10,154 bases of DNA, taken from contig CABUWR010000026.1 in NCBI GenBank assembly GCA_902495265.1, positions 1 through 10,154 on the forward strand, read 5' to 3'. Below the pieces are notes generated by a model that saw nothing but the letters and a program-made list of their open reading frames with translations, was not told where the DNA came from and did no database searches. The stretch comes from an uncultured Collinsella sp. Its GTDB lineage: Bacteria; Actinomycetota; Coriobacteriia; Coriobacteriales; Coriobacteriaceae. Both the position numbers and the translations under genes were made by a program. This document shows, one piece after another, positions 1 through 6,685 of the stretch; position 1 is the first letter of the stretch; each line of letters starts with the position of its first letter.

Positions 1-201
1 CGCCGGCCCGCGGCCTTTGTCAGCCTGACCGATCGCGAGTTCGAAGTCGCCGAGCTCATCGCCCGCGGCCTCGACAACAAGGAGATCGCCGCCACCGCCT
101 ATATGGGCGAAGGCACCGTGCGCAACCACATCAGCTCGATCCTTGCCAAAATGGGTCTGCGCAACCGCACGCAGATCGCCATCGCCTACCTGCGGGGGTA
201 A
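1..201 (+). CDS. LuxR/NarL-type response regulator, C-terminal HTH domain (5' truncated by window edge)
   Basis: The frame is open from base 1 and ends with TAA at 199-201, giving 66 residues. These match a complete LuxR-type four-helix DNA-binding domain: the start SLTDREFEVAELIARGLDNK, then EIA, a recognition-helix segment GTVRNHISSILAKMG and the end LRNRTQIAIAYLRG. This family usually sits at the C-terminus of two-component response regulators (NarL/FixJ) and binds promoter DNA as a dimer. The receiver domain would lie upstream, outside the window, so the signal and targets cannot be read. The gene converges on the hydrogenase operon, whose last gene ends 557 bp away, so co-transcription is excluded. 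No terminator directly follows the stop; the first good one on this strand is at 570-605. A stand-alone LuxR-type regulator without a receiver domain is also possible. Confidence 0.85.
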   Translation, partial: RRPAAFVSLTDREFEVAELIARGLDNKEIAATAYMGEGTVRNHISSILAKMGLRNRTQIAIAYLRG

Positions 202-242
202 TTGCCCGAAGACCGACCGCCCCGGCAAAGAAAAATAGCTGC

Positions 243-424
243 TACCGATTTAATGCCATTTCAAAACTATGTCGGATTACGGGGCAAAAGTCGGAGCCCT
301 CATCCATAGCCTCATTTTCTGCAAAATGACAGCCCATCTACCTGCGGTTTTATTTTCACGGATATCGGCATGGTTGAGGGCTCGTGACTCAGCCCCGTAA
401 ACCGGCATTGTTTTGTTCGGGCGG
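243..424. repeat. Imperfect palindromic intergenic element, copy 1
   Basis: The left arm at 262-285 and the right arm at 392-415 are inverted copies that agree at 21 of 24 positions (CAAAAC-ATG-CGG-TTACGGGGC). A second inner arm pair reads GAGCCCTCATCCATAGCC against GGCATGGTTGAGGGCTC. The outer limits are approximate: TACCG at 243-247 on the left and TTCGGGCGG at 416-424 on the right. The right half is homologous to the right half of the element at 505-672; both contain ATCTACCTGCGGTTT and an AGCCCCGTAA-CCGGCAT-GTTTTGTTCG block. No reading frame in it looks protein-like. It could be a miniature inverted-repeat element or a structured RNA. Confidence 0.6.
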
Positions 425-504
425 CCCTGCACGAGCGCCTCCGCAAGTCTCGCGGGACCAAAATGATCCGTTTTCCTCCGCCCGCGGAGATCGGCCGACG
501 GCGC

Positions 505-672
505 CCGCCACGAAATCGGCCCATCTACTACGTTTAACTCGATACCCCCGACCATAACCGCTTTTCATGAAAACCGCAGGCTATCTACCTGCGGTTTTGT
601 TTTTGCAATTTTCTGTATGGTCGGAGGTTCGCTATCCAGCCCCGTAATCCGGCATGGTTTTGTTCGTGGCGG
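505..672. repeat. Imperfect palindromic intergenic element, copy 2
   Basis: The 168-bp element is bounded by a perfect 10-bp inverted repeat, CCGCCACGAA at 505-514 and TTCGTGGCGG at 663-672. Its inner arms pair as well: GATACCCCCGACCATA at 541-556 against a TATGGTCGGAGGTTCGCTATC-like segment at 616-636. The centre is an 11-bp perfect stem at 570-580/588-598. The right half is homologous to copy 1 (243-424). No target-site duplication is obvious at the ends and no transposase is encoded, so a mobilised miniature element is possible but unproven. Confidence 0.6.
570..605 (+). terminator. Rho-independent terminator-like hairpin inside palindromic element
   Basis: AAAACCGCAGG at 570-580 and CCTGCGGTTTT at 588-598 form a perfect 11-bp stem around a CTATCTA loop. 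On the plus strand a T-rich stretch (TTTTGTTTTTG) follows, so the orientation suits transcripts from the truncated regulator gene at the left edge, although it lies about 370 bp past that stop codon. On the minus strand no T tract follows. It is also the centre of the palindromic element, so its role as terminator is inferred. Confidence 0.5.
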
Positions 673-694
673 TACAACCGCGCGTTTAAGCGCG

Positions 695-726
695 GGGCCG
701 GTGGGGCAGTTTTGCCCCACCGGCCC
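695..726 (-). terminator. Strong 14-bp hairpin downstream of the ech operon
   Basis: GGGCCGGTGGGGCA at 695-708 and TGCCCCACCGGCCC at 713-726 are perfectly complementary around a 4-nt loop. The hairpin starts 32 bp past the echF stop codon. No U tract follows on either strand; on the minus strand the next bases form a second small hairpin (678-695, CCGCGC/GCGCGG). It may end or protect the 3' end of the operon mRNA, possibly with Rho. Its position is the main argument for the function. Confidence 0.5.
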
Positions 727-758
727 TATCCCAGCGCTATACCAGCCCCAGTCCAGAG

Positions 759-1100
759 TTATTCCGGTTTGGTTTCTACCGTGGGAGTCTTGTTCGCCGC
801 AACTGGAGTGCGGGCGGTGTCCATGCTCAGACAGTGCTTGGGGCAGCTCTCGATGCACTCGCCGCACACCACGCAGGCGTACGGGTCGATCGACCAGGTG
901 CCGCCTTTGCGATCGACCGCGAGCGCGCCCGCCGGGCAACGCCGCGCGCACATGCCGCAGCAGATGCACACGTCCATGTCATTGACGATATGCCCGCGCA
1001 GGCGCTCGGGCGCCGTCAGCTTCTCCTGCGGATAGCACACCGTGACCGGCTGCTTGACCATAGAACCCAAGGCCGTCTTGGCAAATGTCAGTAAACTCAT
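759..1100 (-). CDS. echF: Ech-type hydrogenase ferredoxin-like subunit EchF (NuoI-like)
   Basis: The 113-residue protein has two classic [4Fe-4S] motifs of the form CxxCxxCxxxCP: C45, C48, C51, C55 (with an extra C47) and C76, C79, C82, C86. In Ech hydrogenases this subunit passes electrons between soluble ferredoxin and the proximal cluster in the small subunit, on the cytoplasmic side of the membrane. It is the last gene of the operon. ATG at 1100 lies 7 nt past the echE stop, and the end of echE carries a GGAAAGG stretch suited as ribosome binding site. The N-terminal 40 residues resemble NuoI/HycF-type subunits. The last 18 residues are Pro/Thr/Ala-rich and probably disordered. A NuoI-like subunit of another group 4 hydrogenase is the alternative; position after echE favours EchF. 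Confidence 0.88.
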   Translation of the reverse strand: MSLLTFAKTALGSMVKQPVTVCYPQEKLTAPERLRGHIVNDMDVCICCGMCARRCPAGALAVDRKGGTWSIDPYACVVCGECIESCPKHCLSMDTARTPVAANKTPTVETKPE

Positions 1101-1107
1101 GCCGCGC

Positions 1108-2196
1108 CTACCTTTCCGTGCAGCTAATGCAGGGGTCGATGGTCAGGATAATCATGGGCACGTTGGCAAGGAGCACGCCCTGCAGCGCATGCGTCAGACC
1201 CGCCAGGTTCTGCGACGTCGGCGTACGCACGCGAAAACGGTCCAGGTTCTTGGTGCCGTTACCGCGCACATAGTAATACGCCTCGCCGCGCGGCTGCTCA
1301 ATCACAACCTCGCCACGCGCGCCGTCGGCCGGCGTGAGCTTGGTGCGCCCGCCGATGCCGTCGTGCGGAATCTTGCCCACAAGCTCCTTGATGATGTCCA
1401 TGGCCTGCGTGACCTCGGCACAACGCACCAGGCAGCGGGCATAGCAGTCGCCATCGCTAGCAACGATAGGCTCAAACGCGGCCAGGTCCGCATAGGCGCC
1501 GTCGCCGAACATGCGCACGTCGTAATCCACGCCCGAGGCGCGACCGAACGGGCCGACCATCGACAGATTAAGCGCTTCCTTCTTGCTAATCACGCCCACG
1601 TCATGCAGGCGCTCGCCGCAGCTATTGTCGTCCAAAAACGTATGCACCAGGGCCTCGTAGTCGGGGCGCATGGCGTCAAGCGTCTGGACAATGCCGGCCA
1701 GCTCGGAGTCCTCGATATCGTGCTTAAGGCCGCCGATCTCGTTAATCGAAAGGATCACGCGGCCGCCGCAGGTGCTCTCAAAAATCTTGAGAATCTGCTC
1801 GCGCAGGGTCCACGAGCGATAGAACAGCGCCTCGAAGCCAAAGGCATCGGCGAGCAGGCCCAGCCACAGCAGGTGTGAGTGAATGCGCGAAAGCTCGTGC
1901 AAAATGGTGCGGATATACTGCACGCGGCCGGGCACCTCGATGTCGAGCATGCGCTCGCAGGCGCTGGCATAGCCGCAGCTATGGCCCACGGCGCAGATGC
2001 CGCAGATGCGCTCGGCGATGTACCCAAACTGATGCATATCGCGCTTTTCGGTGAGCTTCTCGAGTCCGCGGTGCACAAAGCCGATCTGCGGAATTGCCTC
2101 GATGACGCGGTCGTCCTCGATCACCAGGTCCAGATGAAGCGGCTCGGGCAGCACCGGGTGCTGCGGGCCAAACGGAATAACGGAGCGATGTGCCAT
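1108..2196 (-). CDS. echE: Group 4 [NiFe] hydrogenase large subunit EchE (NuoD-like), catalytic
   Basis: This subunit carries the Ni-Fe site that interconverts protons and H2. The N-terminal metal motif is RICGICAVGH (C65, C68, H72) and the C-terminal motif is DPCISCTER (C356, C359). All four Ni-ligating cysteines are present, which separates it from NuoD of complex I, where they are lost. At 362 residues it has the size expected for EchE. The protein ends at the Arg directly after the second Cys pair, with no C-terminal peptide for a maturation protease, a state known for some group 4 enzymes such as CooH. ATG at 2196 has AAGGAGG upstream, and the gap to echD is 5 nt. Next to fused echA-echB, echC, echD and echF it defines an Ech-type complex. 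Maturation genes (hypABCDEF) must lie elsewhere. Confidence 0.93.
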   Translation of the reverse strand: MAHRSVIPFGPQHPVLPEPLHLDLVIEDDRVIEAIPQIGFVHRGLEKLTEKRDMHQFGYIAERICGICAVGHSCGYASACERMLDIEVPGRVQYIRTILHELSRIHSHLLWLGLLADAFGFEALFYRSWTLREQILKIFESTCGGRVILSINEIGGLKHDIEDSELAGIVQTLDAMRPDYEALVHTFLDDNSCGERLHDVGVISKKEALNLSMVGPFGRASGVDYDVRMFGDGAYADLAAFEPIVASDGDCYARCLVRCAEVTQAMDIIKELVGKIPHDGIGGRTKLTPADGARGEVVIEQPRGEAYYYVRGNGTKNLDRFRVRTPTSQNLAGLTHALQGVLLANVPMIILTIDPCISCTER

Positions 2197-2201
2197 GGAC
2201 C

Positions 2202-2903
2202 TTACGCCTCCTTTTTCTGCTTGTCGCGGGCGGCCTTGGCGGCAAGCGCCGCGCGGACCTTGGCCGCTTTCTCGGGATCCATGGCGGCGAGCTTTGCTTC
2301 CAGCTCGGCGGCTTTGAGCGCGGCCTTGGCGGCAGCTTCATCGTGCTGAGCATCGGAGCCGGCAGCCACAGCGGGCTGAGCGACAGTAGCACCCGCAGCA
2401 CCCTCCCCCGCAGCGGCCGCGGCAGCGGCGGCCTTCTCGGCCGCAGCCTTGCGCGCCTTGGCCTCGGCAGCGGCACGGACCTTCATGGCCTTCTCGCGCG
2501 CAGCCTTCACCTCGGGCGTGATAACGCTCATGGGTTCGGCAGTCGAGACCTGGTAGAAAAAGCCCTTAAAGTCGAGCTGCATGTCGGTGATGGCAAGTCC
2601 AAATAGGTCGTGGACCTCATTTTCAAACGGGAACACCGCGGAGTAATACGAGCTGATGGACGGAATCTCCTGGCACTGGTCGATGCCCTCAACCACCAGG
2701 TTCTCAATCGCATAGCTGCCGTCCTGAGCGATCCGCTCCTGAGCAGCACGAACGTTGATAAACGTATAGACCAGGCGATACGATCCGTCGTCCACACAGC
2801 GCTCGGCGTGCATTTGCACAAAGCGCGCGCCGACGCCCTTGAGCGCCTGGACATGCGACAGGAGCTCGTCGATCCCGACGGTGGTATAGATTGCCTTTTG
2901 CAT
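2202..2903 (-). CDS. echD: Ech-type hydrogenase subunit EchD (NuoC-like) with long Ala/Lys-rich tail
   Basis: Residues 1 to about 125 resemble the 30-kDa NuoC/HycE-N domain, with the family signature FPFENEVHDLFGL at residues 91-103. In the complex this domain is a structural partner of the large and small subunits and carries no cofactor. From about residue 130 to 233 the protein turns into an Ala/Lys/Glu-rich low-complexity stretch with a run of eight alanines near residue 160, likely a long helix or coiled coil. The NuoC-like core alone would be of normal length, so the tail of about 100 residues is an addition. ATG at 2903 overlaps the echC stop by 1 nt (TAATG) with AAGGAGG upstream, typical of translational coupling. 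Identity as EchD rests on the core motif plus its place between echC and echE. Confidence 0.85.
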   Translation of the reverse strand: MQKAIYTTVGIDELLSHVQALKGVGARFVQMHAERCVDDGSYRLVYTFINVRAAQERIAQDGSYAIENLVVEGIDQCQEIPSISSYYSAVFPFENEVHDLFGLAITDMQLDFKGFFYQVSTAEPMSVITPEVKAAREKAMKVRAAAEAKARKAAAEKAAAAAAAAGEGAAGATVAQPAVAAGSDAQHDEAAAKAALKAAELEAKLAAMDPEKAAKVRAALAAKAARDKQKKEA

Positions 2904-3505
2904 TACTCGGCCTCCTTTGCAGCGGCGGGCGCGGCGGACCTGGTGGACACGTTGACCTCGACGCCGTCACCGGCGACGGCCCCGGCCCCGGCCCCCGCAG
3001 CCACAAACCCGTCCTCGCCCAGCTCAACGCCACCGTCCCAGGTTGCGGCACCGCCCACGGTGAGCGGGTCACCGCCAGCACGCATCACGGCCTCCTTCTG
3101 GTCCAGGATGCCGCACGCCTCCACGATGGCATCGATCACCGTCTCGGGGCGAATGGCGCACCCGGGCGCGTACACGTCCACGGGAATCGCGCGGTCCACG
3201 CCGCCGATCACGTTGTAGGCATCGCGGAACACGCCGCCCGAGCACGCGCAGATGCCGCACGCCACCACGCACTTGGGCTCGAGCATCTGGTTGTAGATCT
3301 GGCGCACGACGGGCAGGTTCTGGGCATTGACCGAACCCGTCACCAAAAAGATATCCGCATGCTTGGGGTTGCCGGTGTTGACCACGCCAAAACGCTCCGC
3401 ATCGAACAGTGGCGTGAGCGAGGCCAGCACGTCGATATCGCATCCGTTGCAGCTCGAGCCGTCGTAATGAATAACCCACGGCGAGCGCGACATTTTATGA
3501 TCCAT
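2903..3505 (-). CDS. echC: Ech-type hydrogenase small subunit EchC (NuoB-like)
   Basis: The small electron-transfer subunit binds the [4Fe-4S] cluster closest to the Ni-Fe site. The expected ligands are visible: C19 and C22 in SSCNGCDID, C86 in CGICACSGG and C116 in YAPGCAIRPE. The NuoB-like core spans about residues 8-140. The remaining 60 residues form an Ala/Gly/Val-rich low-complexity tail that the core fold does not need. ATG at 3505 is chosen because AGGAGG precedes it by 8 nt; this site overlaps the stop codon of the fused echA-echB gene 12 nt upstream, suggesting coupled translation. An internal ATG at 3493 (codon 5) is less well placed. The end overlaps echD by 1 nt. NuoB of complex I is unlikely given the catalytic large subunit next door. 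Confidence 0.9.
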   Translation of the reverse strand: MDHKMSRSPWVIHYDGSSCNGCDIDVLASLTPLFDAERFGVVNTGNPKHADIFLVTGSVNAQNLPVVRQIYNQMLEPKCVVACGICACSGGVFRDAYNVIGGVDRAIPVDVYAPGCAIRPETVIDAIVEACGILDQKEAVMRAGGDPLTVGGAATWDGGVELGEDGFVAAGAGAGAVAGDGVEVNVSTRSAAPAAAKEAE

Positions 3506-3517
3506 GGATGCCGCCTC

Positions 3518-6400
3518 CTAAATAAACACGTCGACGAGGATGGGCATAAGGTTGAGCAGGCCAAACACCAGCGCCACGCCCCATCCGAGCTTAAAGCAGC
3601 TGCGCCAGGTGCTGCGGGCAAAGGTGTTGTCGATGAGCACCTCGACAAAATACGTCGCGGCCATCACGACCAGGGCTACGACCCAGCTCACCGGGTTGTC
3701 CCAAACAAAGAACATGCCCACCCACATCAAAAACAGCATGGTCTCGCACCAGTGCATAAGGGTCATCTTGGCCAGCGTGCCGCCGCTCATCTCGGTGGCG
3801 ACGCCCTGGACGATCTCCTGATGCGCGTGATGCGAATACGAAAGATCGAACGGCGACTTGCGCAGCTTGATGGTAAGCACCGCGAGCAGCGCGAGGAAAA
3901 TGGGCGCGCTGTACACGATGATGGGGGCCGACTGCCCCGTCACGGCGATGGAATCGAAGCTGTCGGTGGCAAGATACAGGCCCACGCTCATCAGCAGAAC
4001 GGCGGGCTCGTAACTCATAACCTGCAGCAACTCACGATCGGCGCCGACCTGGGCAAACGGGCTTTGCGTCGAGGCGGACGCCAACACCACAAAGATCGCG
4101 GCGAGCGTAACCATAAAAGCGCACAGCAGCGTGTTGGAGCCCGACACAAAGATGCCGCCGCCCACCACGGTAAAGATGAGCGCACACGCCATGTAGGTAT
4201 CGTCCATGGTGTTTACGCTGGCAGGGGCCTTGCGCAGCAGCTTGGCAACGTCGTAGAAGGGTTGCAGCAGGCGCGGGCCCACGCGGCCCTGCATGCGGGC
4301 CGAAAGTTTGCGGTCAAGACCGTCGATCAGGCCGCCCACGAGCGGCGCCAGCAAGGCAAACGCCACGGTGCCAATAAATATGCCCACGACGCCCGAGCCC
4401 TCGAAATACTTACCGCGCAGCACCGAGGGCGCGCTCATGGCAAGCCGCTCGGGTCCAATCCACGCGCAACACAGCAGCGCAAACAAGATAATGCTGCAGC
4501 ACACGACGCTACCCGCGGGGCCAATGCGCTTCTCGCCAAGGGCGTCCTCCGAGTACCAATTGCGCTTTTCGGCCTTCACCTCGCGTCCCATCGAGCCGCG
4601 GAAATGGCGATATTTATCGGTTCCCACGCCCGAAAGGTACACGTTGACGTGCGGCTTATTGCTCACACGGAATGAAGTCAGCAGCACCACGGCGATAAAC
4701 GCCACGATAACCACCATCAGATACATGGCGTCCTTGCCGATAACGTACGGCACGCGGCCAAACACCATGGCCAAGTAAGGCGACACCAGACCGCTCGAGA
4801 TGAGCGGAAACGCCACGCAGCACAGAATCAGCAGCGCGGCGATGGTGTTGAGCGCCATCCATTCGGTCTTATGGACATTGACCTCAACGTTTTGAGCCGT
4901 GGGGTCGACGCCCGAAAGCTTGGCGAGCCACTTGCCCCAGAAGAAAAACGTCGCGGCCGAGCCAAAGGCAAGCACCATGATCATGAGCACGTTGCCGGTC
5001 TGCGCAAACGCCACCAGGGCGCCCCACTTGGACACGAGCATGCCAAACGGCGCCACAAACATGCCCATGATGCCCAGCATCATCAGACGCGTCAGGTGAG
5101 GCATGCGGCTGAACATGCCGTCCATGTCCTCGATATTGCGGCTGCCGATATGGTGCTCGGCCGTGCCCACGCACAGGAACAGCAGCGACTTTGCCACCGT
5201 GTGGAACAGGATCAGGAAGATGGCCGCCCATACGGCCTCGGGCGCGCCGACGCCCAGGCAGGCACTGATGAGGCCCAAGTTGGAAATGGTGGAGTACGCG
5301 AGCACGCGCTTGGCGTTGCTCTGCGAGATAGCCATGAGGGCAGCGAGCAAAAACGTGATGGCACCCACACTCGTGACCATAAAGCCGGTCACGGGATAGA
5401 TAGCATAGAGCGGGCTCAGCTTGACCATCAGGAACACGCCGGCTTTGACCATGGTTGACGAGTGCAGCAGGGCGCTCGTGGGGGTGGGGGCAACCATGGC
5501 ACCGAGCAGCCAGGTATGGAACGGCATCTGCGCGGCCTTGGTAAGGGCGGCGAGCGACAGCAGAACGACCGGCATCACCAGCAGCGCGGACTGCGCGGTT
5601 CCGGCGCCGGAAAGCTCGATCATACCCGAGATGGTCAGCGGCATGCCGTTAACGTGCAGGAACATAAGGCCTGCCAAAAACGCGATGCCGCCCAGCATGT
5701 TGAGGATGATCTGGGTGAAAGCGTTTTTAATGGCCTCGGGCGTGCGCGTGTAGCCAATCATGAGGAACGAGCACACGGTGGTGATTTCCCAGCCGCAGAA
5801 CAGCCACTCAAGGTTGTCGCTCGTCACGATGACGAACATGGCCGAGAGGAACAGGAACATGAGCGCCAGGAACTGTGGGCGACGGTCGGGCGCGGTCTGC
5901 CCGCGCAGCGCGGCCTCGTGCTCGTCATGGGCCTGGAAGTCCTTCATGTAGCCCAGGGCATACACGCAGATAAGGCTGCCGACGATGCCGACGGCGAGAA
6001 CCATGATCACGCTCATGTAGTCCAGGTAGAGCGGGGTGGCGGTGACGGCTTCGGTCGCGGGCAGCGTCATGGCTGCAAAGGCGAGCGAGCCCACCAGCTG
6101 GACTATGCCGAACACCGTGGTGAGCGCGTTCCTATATTTGTACGCGTTGTACAGGATGACGGCGCACAGGATGACATCGATGGCGGAGCTGATGATGGAG
6201 AGCACGTGCGAGGCGCCGGGGGCAACCTCAAAGCTCTGCGGACCCGTGCCAAAAAACATGACGGCGACTACAACTGTCACCGCCATAATAATGCCGGAAC
6301 CTATGAGCCCCACCGCATCGCGGGCGCGGTCACCGCGCGCGAGCAGCATGCCCAGCGCCGGTACCAGCGGAAACAGGGTAAGGAAATACAGTAGCGTCAT
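3518..6400 (-). CDS. echA-echB: Fused EchA-EchB membrane subunit (NuoL/antiporter-like + NuoH-like)
   Basis: One 960-residue frame joins two proteins that are separate in classical Ech operons. Residues 1 to about 620 are an antiporter-like NuoL/EchA module with the key Glu in FCGWEITTVC (E205), K288 in ALTKAAQMPFHTWL, H313 and K319 in LLHSSTMVKAGVF, and K364 in QSNAKRVLAYSTISNLG. A hydrophilic linker (about 575-630) and one membrane helix follow. Residues 670-960 are a NuoH/EchB-like module with DRKLSARMQGRVGPRLLQPF, GADRELLQVMSYEPAVLL and KSPFDLSYSHHAHQEI. The first module should move protons or sodium ions; the second anchors the soluble part to the membrane and relays the conformational or charge signal. 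ATG at 6400 has GGGGGAG 7 nt upstream, and this is the first gene of the operon. Both modules look intact and the frame is continuous, so this reads as a real fusion, though a sequencing indel merging two genes cannot be ruled out by eye. Confidence 0.9.
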   Translation of the reverse strand: MTLLYFLTLFPLVPALGMLLARGDRARDAVGLIGSGIIMAVTVVVAVMFFGTGPQSFEVAPGASHVLSIISSAIDVILCAVILYNAYKYRNALTTVFGIVQLVGSLAFAAMTLPATEAVTATPLYLDYMSVIMVLAVGIVGSLICVYALGYMKDFQAHDEHEAALRGQTAPDRRPQFLALMFLFLSAMFVIVTSDNLEWLFCGWEITTVCSFLMIGYTRTPEAIKNAFTQIILNMLGGIAFLAGLMFLHVNGMPLTISGMIELSGAGTAQSALLVMPVVLLSLAALTKAAQMPFHTWLLGAMVAPTPTSALLHSSTMVKAGVFLMVKLSPLYAIYPVTGFMVTSVGAITFLLAALMAISQSNAKRVLAYSTISNLGLISACLGVGAPEAVWAAIFLILFHTVAKSLLFLCVGTAEHHIGSRNIEDMDGMFSRMPHLTRLMMLGIMGMFVAPFGMLVSKWGALVAFAQTGNVLMIMVLAFGSAATFFFWGKWLAKLSGVDPTAQNVEVNVHKTEWMALNTIAALLILCCVAFPLISSGLVSPYLAMVFGRVPYVIGKDAMYLMVVIVAFIAVVLLTSFRVSNKPHVNVYLSGVGTDKYRHFRGSMGREVKAEKRNWYSEDALGEKRIGPAGSVVCCSIILFALLCCAWIGPERLAMSAPSVLRGKYFEGSGVVGIFIGTVAFALLAPLVGGLIDGLDRKLSARMQGRVGPRLLQPFYDVAKLLRKAPASVNTMDDTYMACALIFTVVGGGIFVSGSNTLLCAFMVTLAAIFVVLASASTQSPFAQVGADRELLQVMSYEPAVLLMSVGLYLATDSFDSIAVTGQSAPIIVYSAPIFLALLAVLTIKLRKSPFDLSYSHHAHQEIVQGVATEMSGGTLAKMTLMHWCETMLFLMWVGMFFVWDNPVSWVVALVVMAATYFVEVLIDNTFARSTWRSCFKLGWGVALVFGLLNLMPILVDVFI

Positions 6401-6646
6401 ACCATCACTCCCCCATGCAAAAACGCTGCAATTGTTTAACGTTATAGCTCAATTGAGGAGTAGCAGCGGCAGGTTTTCGGTCAACTGGGGAGTTTTAGGC
6501 GTACGGGGCAAGGGCGTGTCCGCTTTGGAGCAGAGAGGCGACGCTCCCCCTATTGCAGCGATGGGCGCGCGGGCACTGCACGCGGTTTATTGGCCACTTT
6601 GAAGGATGTCCCGATAGGCACGCGGCGATCCGAAAAGTTGGCACGG
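6401..6646 (-). promoter_or_regulatory. Presumed ech operon promoter/leader region
   Basis: This gap precedes the ech operon and has no protein-like frame. On the minus strand a TATAAC box at 6441-6446 (5 of 6 to the -10 consensus) lies about 40 bp before the start codon, but no good -35 box is at the right distance. Upstream are a 10-bp palindrome CTCAATTGAG (6448-6457) and two direct repeats, TCAATTGAGGAGT (6449-6461) and TCAACTGGGGAGT (6481-6493), 32 bp apart (about three helical turns), which could bind a regulator. Box assignment is tentative. I see nothing recognisable in 6500-6646. Confidence 0.3.
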
Positions 6647-6673
6647 CAAGAAAAATGCGCCCCCGTGGGCGCA
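6647..6673 (-). terminator. Rho-independent terminator of the small HTH gene
   Basis: On the minus strand TGCGCCC, a 4-nt loop and GGGCGCA form a perfect 7-bp GC-rich stem (6656-6673), followed by a T-rich run (TTTTTCTT). It starts 12 bp past the stop codon of the HTH gene and separates it from the ech operon, so the two are separate transcription units. Confidence 0.8.
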
Positions 6674-6685
6674 CCATCCCGTTCG

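Noticed and set aside
2891..4675. Long plus-strand frame opposite echC and the fused echA-echB gene
   Set aside because: Its translation is rich in His, Ala, Arg and Gly without domain motifs, as expected for the complement of membrane-protein codons.
5462..6394. Plus-strand frame opposite the EchA module
   Set aside because: It is a shadow of the antiporter gene with a Gly/Arg/His/Glu-rich composition and no recognisable motif.
759..6400. Complex I (Nuo) operon
   Set aside because: The large subunit keeps all four Ni-binding cysteines and the order A-B-C-D-E-F matches Ech hydrogenase; NuoEFG, NuoA, NuoJ and NuoK are absent.
6495..6677. OrfB continuation of the IS3-like gene by -1 frameshift
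   Set aside because: Only five A residues precede the G at the end of the HTH gene, the shifted frame has no DDE-transposase motifs, and it runs through the terminator.
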